A model generated the notes under the pieces. The model searched no databases, was not told the origin of the DNA, and saw only the letters and a list, made by a program, of their open reading frames with translations. A DNA stretch of 8,409 bases from Sphingobium sp. (lineage in GTDB: Bacteria > Pseudomonadota > Alphaproteobacteria > Sphingomonadales > Sphingomonadaceae), in contig JASBTC010000232.1 of NCBI GenBank assembly GCA_030148625.1, forward strand, positions 1 to 8,409. Direction: 5' to 3'. A program made the position numbers and the translations under genes. Positions 1-5,030 of the stretch are shown piece by piece. Each line of letters starts with the position of its first letter. The stretch's first letter is position 1.

Positions 1-1136
1 GTATGTTCGAGCAGTTCGTCGGCGCTGTCGGTGTTTTCGAGGATCTCGATCAGGTCGCGGATCCAGCCGGCCTGGACGTCGGACGCGCCGCCATTCTGCT
101 TGTACGCCCAATGGGCGGCCAGGCCGTATTCGGCCTGGGCATGCATCGTCCGGCTGCGGATCTGGATCTCGATACGCGTGTCGCCGGCATGCATCACCGT
201 CGTGTGGAGCGATTTGTAGCCGTTGCGCTTGGGGGTCGAGATATAGTCCTTGAAGCGTCCGGGCACCATCGGCCAGCGCTGGTGGATGACGCCCAGCGCG
301 CGGTAACAGGCCTCGGCATCGGGCGTGATGACGCGGAACGCCATGATGTCGGACAGCTGCTCGAAACTGATGTGGCGTTCGGCCATCTTCCGCCAGATCG
401 AATAGGGATGCTTCTCCCGCCCCGACACCTCGACATCGACGCCGGCGCGCGCGAGCAGCAGCTTCAGGCCGGACGCGATCTTCGCGATGCGATCGCCGCC
501 CTCGCCCTGAAGCTGTTCGAGCCGCTTGCTGATCGAGACATAGGCTTCGGGCTCGAGCTCGCGAAAGGCGAGCGTCTGCATCTCCTTCATGAACTCGTAC
601 ATGCCGATCCGCTCGGCGAGCGGGGCATAGATGTCCATCGTCTCCTTGGCGATGCGGCGGCGCTTCTCCTCGGATTTGATGAAATGGAGCGTGCGCATAT
701 TGTGCAGCCGGTCGGCCAGCTTCACCAGCAGCACGCGGATATCGTCGGACATGGCGAGCAGGAACTTGCGGAGATTCTCCGCCGCGCGCTCATTCTCGGT
801 CTGCGCCTCGATCTTGGACAATTTGGTGACGCCGTCCACCAGCCGCGCGACATTGGTGCCGAACAGCCGCTCGATCTCCTCGTGCGTGGTCAGCGTATCC
901 TCGATCGTGTCGTGGAGGATGGCGGTCGCGATCGTCTCGTCGTCGAGATGCAGGTCGGTCAGGATGCCCGCCACCTCGATCGGATGGCTGTAATAGGGAT
1001 CGCCGGAGGCGCGCTTCTGGCTGCCATGCGCCTTCATCGAGAAGACATAGGCGCGGTTGATCAGCGCTTCGTCCGCATCAGGGTCATAGCTCAGGACCCG
1101 GTCGACCAGTTCATATTGGCGCAGCACGACGCCCAT
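1..1136 (-). CDS. rsh: Bifunctional (p)ppGpp synthetase/hydrolase Rsh (RelA/SpoT family), N-terminal 378 residues, 3' end outside window
   Basis: This cytoplasmic stringent-response enzyme makes (p)ppGpp from ATP and GDP/GTP and hydrolyses it. The fragment reads MGVVLRQYELVDRV... and is cut by the window edge after 378 residues, roughly half of the usual 700-750. The N-terminal HD hydrolase domain has H51, H75-D76, E79-D80 and D142. Allowing a constant offset of two, these match the metal and catalytic residues of Streptococcus Rel (H53, H77, D78, D144). The synthetase domain has D263 in LSDIMAFR, the RFKD motif at 294-297, YKSLHTTV at 307-314 and E323 in EIQIR. The basic RFKD form is typical of bifunctional enzymes, unlike the acidic EXDD of RelA-only synthetases. 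Both active sites therefore look intact. The C-terminal TGS/ACT regulatory half is not visible. The ATG at 1136 is preferred because a G-rich Shine-Dalgarno lies about 11 nt upstream; the frame stays open to a stop at 1197-1199. A terminator at 1207-1242 implies its own promoter. Confidence 0.97.
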   Translation of the reverse strand, partial: MGVVLRQYELVDRVLSYDPDADEALINRAYVFSMKAHGSQKRASGDPYYSHPIEVAGILTDLHLDDETIATAILHDTIEDTLTTHEEIERLFGTNVARLVDGVTKLSKIEAQTENERAAENLRKFLLAMSDDIRVLLVKLADRLHNMRTLHFIKSEEKRRRIAKETMDIYAPLAERIGMYEFMKEMQTLAFRELEPEAYVSISKRLEQLQGEGGDRIAKIASGLKLLLARAGVDVEVSGREKHPYSIWRKMAERHISFEQLSDIMAFRVITPDAEACYRALGVIHQRWPMVPGRFKDYISTPKRNGYKSLHTTVMHAGDTRIEIQIRSRTMHAQAEYGLAAHWAYKQNGGASDVQAGWIRDLIEILENTDSADELLEH

Positions 1137-1138
1137 CT

Positions 1139-1153
1139 GGGGTGTTGCCCCCC
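1139..1153 (-). promoter_or_regulatory. G-rich Shine-Dalgarno of rsh, within a possible small hairpin
   Basis: On the minus strand the leader reads GGGGGG-CAACA-CCCC-AG-ATG. The G-run is the only plausible ribosome-binding site for the ATG at 1136. Four of its G residues can pair with the CCCC lying two nt before the start codon, giving a 4-bp GC stem. The site is seen directly. Any regulatory effect is inference, since so short a stem can arise by chance in GC-rich DNA. Confidence 0.35.
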
Positions 1154-1206
1154 GGTCATGCAAGCATTTTGGCGGGCTTGAGCGACATTTACGCCACTAG
1201 GGTTGC

Positions 1207-1242
1207 AAAAAAGCGGCACGCGACCGGGGGATCGCGTGCCGC
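1207..1242 (-). terminator. Rho-independent terminator of the minus-strand CC_3452-type gene
   Basis: An 11-bp perfect stem (GCGGCACGCGA, 1213-1223, with its complement at 1232-1242) encloses an 8-nt loop. On the minus strand the stem is followed at once by six T residues (plus-strand A-run at 1207-1212). It lies about 145 nt beyond the stop of the gene at 1387-1704 and upstream of rsh. It should end transcription coming from that gene and keep it out of rsh. Confidence 0.9.
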
Positions 1243-1296
1243 ATCATTGCAACGGCCGGTGAAGAGGGGTTCTACTCAGGCGCGTTTGCGAGAGGC

Positions 1297-1377
1297 GGTA
1301 CCAGCCCGCTCCCCCGCCCACCCGCCCTAGCCAGTATGATCATGTCGGGTGGTTGGGCGGGGGAGCGGGCCGGTACC
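1297..1377. repeat. Inverted repeat with 24-bp arms, REP-like candidate
   Basis: Arms at 1297-1320 and 1354-1377 are reverse complements over 24 bp with one mismatch. Each arm begins with GGTACC at the outer end and continues into a GCCCGCTCCCCC-type C-rich tract. The 33-bp centre includes an ATGATCAT palindrome (1336-1343). The element lies in the 3' untranslated region of the CC_3452-type gene, between its stop and its terminator. There is no T-run, so it is not a standard terminator by itself. It may be a dispersed intergenic palindrome or an mRNA 3'-end stabiliser; copy number cannot be judged from this window. Confidence 0.75.
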
Positions 1378-1386
1378 GAAACCGAA

Positions 1387-1704
1387 TCACGCCTTGGCGT
1401 TGCATTTCGCGAGAGCGTCGGCGTCGAACTCCTCGGCGCCGGCGCGGAAGGATTCGATCTGCCCGACTTCCTTGACGAGCGATTCGCAGACGAATGCGGC
1501 GCGGCTCTTGCCCCTGCTGGTCGATACGCAGCCGCCGTCGCCGCATTTCCAGACGGTGTCACGCACGACGAGCTTGGTCGCGGCGGACGCGGCGACCGGC
1601 TTGGCCGAATAGAAGACGCTGGCGGGTTGCGCGCTGGCGGCGGTCGCGCCGAGCAGCAGCACCGACCCGGCGGCGGAAGCGATGAGAGAAGAGAGGCGGA
1701 GCAT
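1387..1704 (-). CDS. Small exported CC_3452-family-like protein of unknown function
   Basis: This 105-residue protein starts with a clear Sec signal peptide: MLRLS, a hydrophobic stretch to about residue 22, then ASA before Q26 as the likely signal peptidase I site. The mature part of about 80 residues has four cysteines (C54, C59, C73, C101), enough for two periplasmic disulfides. It also has the pattern DTVWKCGDGGCVST, a basic Ser/Arg stretch, and a C-terminal FDADALAKCN segment. From memory, this resembles the CC_3452 family of sphingomonads and Caulobacter, which has no known biochemical role. The ATG at 1704 is supported by an AAAGGG Shine-Dalgarno about 9 nt upstream. It is transcribed divergently from the HxlR-type regulator across an AT-rich spacer, so that regulator could control it (inference). 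A strong terminator lies downstream at 1207-1242. Family assignment is moderate; that it is a real exported protein is well supported. Confidence 0.8.
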   Translation of the reverse strand: MLRLSSLIASAAGSVLLLGATAASAQPASVFYSAKPVAASAATKLVVRDTVWKCGDGGCVSTSRGKSRAAFVCESLVKEVGQIESFRAGAEEFDADALAKCNAKA

Positions 1705-1726
1705 GGGGAGGCCCTTTCGGTCGAAT

Positions 1727-1782
1727 TAGGTTGCGAATCACTACTTATCAAACTAGATTTTTAGTTGCAACGTAAAACTTAT
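1727..1782. promoter_or_regulatory. Two direct copies of an operator-like motif in the divergent AT-rich spacer
   Basis: The motif TTGC-N8-ACTTAT occurs at 1731-1748 and again at 1765-1782, offset by exactly 34 bp (close to three helical turns) and identical at 12 of 18 positions. Both copies are preceded by TA(G)G-like bases. The second contains the palindrome GTTGCAAC (1764-1771). The spacer is much richer in A/T than its surroundings and sits between the divergent starts at 1704 and 1825, as expected for promoters and an autoregulatory HxlR site. Motif positions are observed; that HxlR binds there is inference. No convincing -35/-10 pair could be fixed. Confidence 0.45.
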
Positions 1783-1824
1783 ATTTTTTGCGCGACCGGT
1801 TTTTTTGGGTTAGGCTGCATCACC

Positions 1825-2325
1825 ATGGGATTGAGAGAACCGCTCAAGCTGATCGCCGAGGATTGCGGATTGCCTGTGGCGCTGGAGGCGATGGGCGAAC
1901 GCTGGTCGTTCATGATCCTGCGCGCCGCGTTCAACCGCATCTATCATTTCGAGGAATTCCAGTCGGAACTCGGCATCGCCCGCAACATCCTGGCGAACCG
2001 GCTGTCGCGGCTCGTCGATCACGGCATATTGATGCGCAATCCCTGCCCCGACGATCGCCGCAAGATCGAATATCGGCTGACCGAAAAGGGGCTGGCGCTG
2101 CTGCCCGCGATGATCGCGCTCCGGCAATGGGGCGAACAATGGGGCTCGGGCATCCCCTCGACGCCCGTGCTCGTCGACGAGCGGGATCATCAGCCGATCC
2201 GGCCGGTCACCATCCGCGCGCATGACGATCGCGTGCTCGGGGCTCAGGATCTGTGCTGGCGTCAGGCGGAGGAAGTGCGCCCGCTCAGCATGTCACGCGA
2301 AGAAGAGGCGCAGGCGGCCGAATAA
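1825..2325 (+). CDS. HxlR-family winged-helix transcriptional regulator
   Basis: This 166-residue protein is a likely dimeric cytoplasmic DNA-binding repressor or activator. Residues about 14-105 form an HxlR-type winged helix: CGLPVALEAMGERWSFMILR, then FEEFQSELGIARNILANRL as the recognition-helix region, LVDHGILMR, the wing CPDDRRKIEYRLTEKG, and the closing helix ending RQWGEQWG. Many family members have Cys directly before the Pro-Val; here that residue is Leu and C14 lies two residues earlier, so redox sensing should not be assumed. The 60-residue tail, ending in an acidic Glu/Ala-rich stretch, is longer than in minimal HxlR proteins. I chose the ATG at 1825 because family homology begins there; an in-frame TTG at 1765 would add 20 hydrophobic residues encoded in AT-rich spacer. 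The upstream SD is weak. It is divergent from the exported-protein gene and converges on rpoZ. Ligand and targets are unknown. Confidence 0.9.
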   Translation: MGLREPLKLIAEDCGLPVALEAMGERWSFMILRAAFNRIYHFEEFQSELGIARNILANRLSRLVDHGILMRNPCPDDRRKIEYRLTEKGLALLPAMIALRQWGEQWGSGIPSTPVLVDERDHQPIRPVTIRAHDDRVLGAQDLCWRQAEEVRPLSMSREEEAQAAE

Positions 2326-2367
2326 GCCGCCAGCGCCACTCAATCACATCAAGTATGAAATGCGCGA

Positions 2368-2388
2368 CCGCCGCCCCAAGGACGGCGG
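2368..2388 (-). terminator. Possible terminator hairpin after rpoZ
   Basis: The stem CCGCCG/CGGCGG, plus two further G-C pairs past a mismatch, closes a 3-nt loop 12 nt beyond the rpoZ stop codon. On the minus strand the tail is TCGCGCATTTCAT, which lacks a proper T-run, so termination would be weak or need Rho. It lies between the convergent rpoZ and HxlR genes. GC-rich background makes a chance stem possible. Confidence 0.4.
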
Positions 2389-2400
2389 CGCAGCACCGGC

Positions 2401-2745
2401 TTAGCCGTCGTAGTCGGCGCCGAGATTCTGGTTGCGCGGCGGCGCGGCGGCGGTCAGGCGCAGTGCCTCGGCCGACTGGCTCAGCGAACCGATCTCGTCC
2501 GCGACGTCGTCGTCGTCGATCTGGACGCGCTGCAGGTTCGAAACCACCGCTTCGTTGAGATCGGCGGGATGCACGGTCTCGTCAGCGATCTCGCGCAGGG
2601 CGACGACCGGATTCTTGTCGCGATCGCGATCGATGGTCAGCTCCGCGCCGCCCGAGATCTGCCGTGCGCGCTGCGCCGCGAGCAGCACCAGATCGAAGCG
2701 GTTGGGAATCTTGTCGACACAATCCTCGACAGTTACGCGCGCCAT
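2401..2745 (-). CDS. rpoZ: DNA-directed RNA polymerase omega subunit
   Basis: This 114-residue omega subunit helps fold and hold the beta-prime subunit in RNA polymerase. The N-terminal half follows the family closely: [30 protein letters not shown], then [16 protein letters not shown]. The first residues MARVT are the same as in E. coli omega, where A2-T5 help build ppGpp-binding site 1 with beta-prime. The C-terminal tail from about residue 75 is acidic (DDDDVADE) and then low-complexity, making it longer than the 91-residue E. coli protein; such tails are variable. The ATG at 2745 has a good Shine-Dalgarno GGTGGAG at 2751-2757. A short palindrome lies 33 nt upstream of the start. rpoZ often sits beside the spoT/rsh gene; here rsh begins about 1.26 kb downstream, beyond the HxlR and exported-protein genes. 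Confidence 0.97.
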   Translation of the reverse strand: MARVTVEDCVDKIPNRFDLVLLAAQRARQISGGAELTIDRDRDKNPVVALREIADETVHPADLNEAVVSNLQRVQIDDDDVADEIGSLSQSAEALRLTAAAPPRNQNLGADYDG

Positions 2746-2778
2746 AGTCGCTCCACCAATCCTCTAGGCGATTTCACG

Positions 2779-2796
2779 TCGGATGATCTCATCCGA
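2779..2796. promoter_or_regulatory. Palindrome upstream of rpoZ, operator candidate
   Basis: TCGGATGA-TC-TCATCCGA is a perfect 8-bp inverted repeat with a 2-bp centre in the 213-bp spacer between the divergent rpoZ and PLD-type genes. Such a tight loop fits a protein-binding dyad better than an RNA hairpin. The remainder of the spacer shows only a weaker inverted repeat at 2832-2865 and no confident promoter. Which gene it would control, and by what protein, cannot be told. Confidence 0.4.
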
Positions 2797-2831
2797 TGAT
2801 TCGGAAACCACGGAAAACAAGCAATAAGCAC

Positions 2832-2865
2832 AGCCTGTCTCGCTGCAATCCAGGCAAGGCAGGCT
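2832..2865. repeat. Weak inverted repeat upstream of the PLD-type gene
   Basis: AGCCTGTCT (2832-2840) faces AGGCAGGCT (2857-2865), which pairs at 8 of 9 positions across a 16-nt loop. It lies in the rpoZ/PLD intergenic spacer, about 95 bp before the PLD-type start. It could be a leader hairpin or operator, but repeats this short are common by chance. Confidence 0.25.
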
Positions 2866-2958
2866 ATGCTGATATCGGAAAGGCCGCGAGGTAGCGACGA
2901 CCATGCCCGATGTCAAGGAAATGCGGCTTTTCCCTTGCCCTCGGCGCCCCATGGACCC

Positions 2959-4137
2959 ATGAATCGCACCATGGCATTGGCGGCCCCGAGCGTGATCGAC
3001 GACGTCCCTGCGCTGGATGGCAACCGGTTCGAACTGGTCGTCGACGGTCCCGCGAGCTGGGCGGCGCTGATCGCGCTGATCGCGGGCGCGAAGACCAGTC
3101 TCAAGCTCTATTATTATATCTTCGAGGCCGATGCCTCGGGCCATGCGGTGCGTGAGGCGCTGCTCGACGCGATCAACCGCGGCGTCGCAGTGTCGCTGAT
3201 CGTCGACGGCTTCGGCAGCAGCGATACGCCCGCGCGCTTCTTCGCGCCGCTTGCGGAGGCCGGCTGCGACTGTTGCCGCTTTATGCCGCGCTTCGGCCGG
3301 CGTTACCTGCTGCGCAATCATCAGAAGATGGCGATCGCCGACGGCCGCGCCGCGATCATCGGCGGCTTCAACATCGCCGACGATTATTTCCGGTCGCGGG
3401 CGGCCGGCGGCTGGCACGATCTCGGGCTCGAGATCAGCGGCCCCGCCGTGCACTGGCTGTCGCGCTATTTCGATGCGCTGCTGATCTGGGCGCGTCTCGA
3501 ACGGCCGAGCCTGCGCCGCCTGCGCAAGCTGTTGCGCACGATGCATCATTCGGGCGGGACGCTCAGATGGCTGCTCGGCGGGCCGACGCGCCGCCTGAGC
3601 GCCTGGGCGCGGTCGGTGAAGCATGATCTGGAACATGCCGGCTCGGTCGACATGATCGAGGCCTATTTCTCGCCGGGCCGCTCGATGCTCAAACGGATCA
3701 AGCGCGTGGTGAAACGTGGCGGCCGGTCGCGGATCGTCACCGCGCGTATCTCCGACAATGGCGCGACGGTCGGCGCGGCGCGCTTCCTCTATGGCGGGCT
3801 GCTGCGCCGGAATGTCGAGGTCTACGAATATGTGCCGGCAAAGCTGCATATGAAGCTGATCGTGATCGACGATCTGACCTATATCGGATCGGCCAATTTC
3901 GACATGCGCAGCCTGTTCCTCAATCTGGAACTGATGCTCAGGATCGACGATGCGGCCTTCGCCGCGCGGATGCGGGCCTTTTTCGAGGCCGAACTCGCCG
4001 ATTGCGAACGGATCACGCCGGAAATCCACCGCGCGAATGGCGGCTTCCTCAACCGCCTGAAATGGGCGCTGTCCTATCTGGTGGTCGGCGTCGCCGACTA
4101 TACGGTGACGCGCCGACTCAATTTCGGCCTGGACTGA
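2959..4137 (+). CDS. Phospholipase D-superfamily protein, cardiolipin-synthase-like
   Basis: This 392-residue protein has two complete HxKxxxxD motifs: H121-K123-D128 in NHQKMAIADG, followed by IIGGFNIADDY, and H297-K299-D304 in LHMKLIVIDD, followed by YIGSANFDMRS. Two HKD motifs in one chain make one active site with a covalent phosphohistidine intermediate. The GSANFD.RS context and the YYYIFEAD strand near residues 51-58 are typical of bacterial cardiolipin synthases, which join phosphatidyl groups of phospholipids. There are no N-terminal membrane spans as in ClsA, so it resembles the ClsB/ClsC-like soluble or peripheral type. A hydrophobic C-terminal segment (about 367-380) could attach to the membrane. 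The ATG at 2959 is chosen because the extension from an ATG at 2866 is rich in codons rare here (ATA, AGG, CGA, TGT), although that ATG has a better SD; ATG 2971 is another option. Exact substrate is not proven; another phosphatidyltransferase or phospholipase D is possible. Confidence 0.88.
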   Translation: MNRTMALAAPSVIDDVPALDGNRFELVVDGPASWAALIALIAGAKTSLKLYYYIFEADASGHAVREALLDAINRGVAVSLIVDGFGSSDTPARFFAPLAEAGCDCCRFMPRFGRRYLLRNHQKMAIADGRAAIIGGFNIADDYFRSRAAGGWHDLGLEISGPAVHWLSRYFDALLIWARLERPSLRRLRKLLRTMHHSGGTLRWLLGGPTRRLSAWARSVKHDLEHAGSVDMIEAYFSPGRSMLKRIKRVVKRGGRSRIVTARISDNGATVGAARFLYGGLLRRNVEVYEYVPAKLHMKLIVIDDLTYIGSANFDMRSLFLNLELMLRIDDAAFAARMRAFFEAELADCERITPEIHRANGGFLNRLKWALSYLVVGVADYTVTRRLNFGLD

Positions 4138-4144
4138 GCCGTCG

Positions 4145-4285
4145 GAACGGGTTTCCATTCAGGTCAGGCCGAGCCGAGAATGGTGTCCGTCGAGAACCGG
4201 CGCGCAGCGTACTTCAGTACGTGAGCACCGGAAGCGCAGATGGATGCCGTTCGCAGGCCGGCATCACCTGAATGGAGACCCGTTC
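4145..4285. repeat. 141-bp imperfect palindrome between convergent genes
   Basis: The outer arms GAACGGGTTTCCATTCAGGT (4145-4164) and their counterpart at 4266-4285 match over 20 bp with one mismatch. The apex CGTACT-TC-AGTACG (4208-4221) has the same centre, near 4215. Between them the two sides still pair at many positions, for example GAATGGTGTCCGTC on the left against the complement GAACGGCATCCATC. The element fills nearly all the space between the PLD-type stop (4137) and the methyltransferase stop, and its last base is the final base of that TAG stop codon. No target-site duplication, T-run or transposase is visible. Likely roles are a dispersed MITE- or REP-like repeat or a two-way transcription stop; these are inferences. 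Confidence 0.8.
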
Positions 4286-4911
4286 TAGTCTTTCCACGCC
4301 CAGTAGAGTTGCGCCGGGGGGATGTTCCACCATTCCATCGCATGGTCGATGCGCGGGAAATGCGGCGCGATGAAATCATGCACCTTGGGTGAGAACTGAT
4401 AGACGAGGAACGTGCCGCCGGGGCGGATCGCGGCCGCGGTCTCTTCGGCGATCGTCGGGCCGACGCCCGTCGGCAATGTCGAGAAGGGAAGGCCCGAGAG
4501 CACGTAATCGGCGAATTCGCCGCCATGCTCGGCAATGATGCGCCGTACGTCCGTCGCCGAGCCGAGCACCGGAAAGAAACGCGGATCGGGGATTTCGTCG
4601 GTCAGATAGGCGATGAAATCGGGATTGGTGTCGATCGCGATCAGCTTCGCGTCATTGGGCAGCTTCTTGAGGATCGGTCGGCAGAAGGTACCGACACCCG
4701 GTCCATATTCGACGAAGATCTTGGTGTTGGCCCAGTCGACCTGGCCGAGCATCTTGGCGATCAGTACGTCGGAGGAGGGGATGATCGATCCGACCATCAC
4801 GGGATGCTTCAGGAACCCCTTGAAGAACATCGCCAGCGGGCCGGTTCGTCGCGTCACATGCCGCATCCAGGCGGGAAGCTTGCGCCCGGTCTTTGCGGAT
4901 GATGCGGTCAT
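4285..4911 (-). CDS. Class I SAM-dependent methyltransferase, PmtA-like phospholipid N-methyltransferase
   Basis: This 208-residue protein has the Rossmann SAM-binding motif VEYGPGVGTF (E68, G70, G72, G74). It is followed by LIAIDTN, whose D94 probably binds the SAM ribose, and by LSGLPFSTLP at 138-147, where the motif IV loop lies. Upstream, FFKGFLKHPVMVGSIIPSS (29-47) matches the N-terminal part of phospholipid N-methyltransferases (COG3963, rhizobial PmtA), which convert phosphatidylethanolamine to phosphatidylcholine at the inner membrane. There is no signal peptide or transmembrane segment, as expected for a peripheral enzyme. An rRNA adenine dimethyltransferase-like or other lipid substrate cannot be excluded. 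The ATG at 4911 has a strong Shine-Dalgarno; an in-frame start at 4953 would add 14 residues without one. The gene converges on the PLD-type gene across a palindrome and diverges from the MFS gene. The methyltransferase call is firm, the phospholipid substrate probable. Confidence 0.88.
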   Translation of the reverse strand: MTASSAKTGRKLPAWMRHVTRRTGPLAMFFKGFLKHPVMVGSIIPSSDVLIAKMLGQVDWANTKIFVEYGPGVGTFCRPILKKLPNDAKLIAIDTNPDFIAYLTDEIPDPRFFPVLGSATDVRRIIAEHGGEFADYVLSGLPFSTLPTGVGPTIAEETAAAIRPGGTFLVYQFSPKVHDFIAPHFPRIDHAMEWWNIPPAQLYWAWKD

Positions 4912-4915
4912 GTAA

Positions 4916-4922
4916 TCCCCTT
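4916..4922 (-). promoter_or_regulatory. Shine-Dalgarno that fixes the methyltransferase start
   Basis: On the minus strand AAGGGGA is followed by TTAC and then the ATG at 4911, close to ideal spacing. This favours 4911 over the in-frame upstream start at 4953. The rest of the 119-bp divergent spacer to the MFS start at 5031 shows no promoter I can place with confidence. Confidence 0.75.
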
Positions 4923-5030
4923 TGGACCAATATCGAAACAATGGCAGTCGCAAATAAACCGGTCATGTTCAAGCATCTCTAGGGCCAAGCCTGTCCTTCC
5001 ACGAGCCGGTCCGGCGCACTATCAGGCCAT

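Noticed and set aside
3..1181. 392-residue plus-strand open frame opposite rsh
   Set aside because: It is the antisense shadow of a clear Rsh gene with all catalytic residues. Its translation is rich in Arg, Asp, Leu and His as expected from GC-rich complement, with no domain.
1336..1764. 142-residue plus-strand open frame opposite the exported-protein gene
   Set aside because: The minus strand has a signal peptide, ribosome-binding site and terminator. The plus frame starts within the inverted repeat and runs into the operator spacer.
1757..1793. Possible -35/-10 promoter for the HxlR gene (TATATT at 1780-1785)
   Set aside because: No acceptable -35 box lies at 16-18 bp, so a specific promoter call was not made.
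2866..2958. N-terminal extension of the PLD-type protein from ATG 2866
   Set aside because: Despite a fair Shine-Dalgarno, the extra 31 codons use triplets rare in this genome and add no family-like sequence, so 2959 is preferred.
2764..4158. 464-residue minus-strand open frame opposite the PLD-type gene
   Set aside because: The plus strand encodes two intact HKD motifs; the reverse frame is low-complexity Arg/Ala/Asp-rich and shows no recognisable fold.
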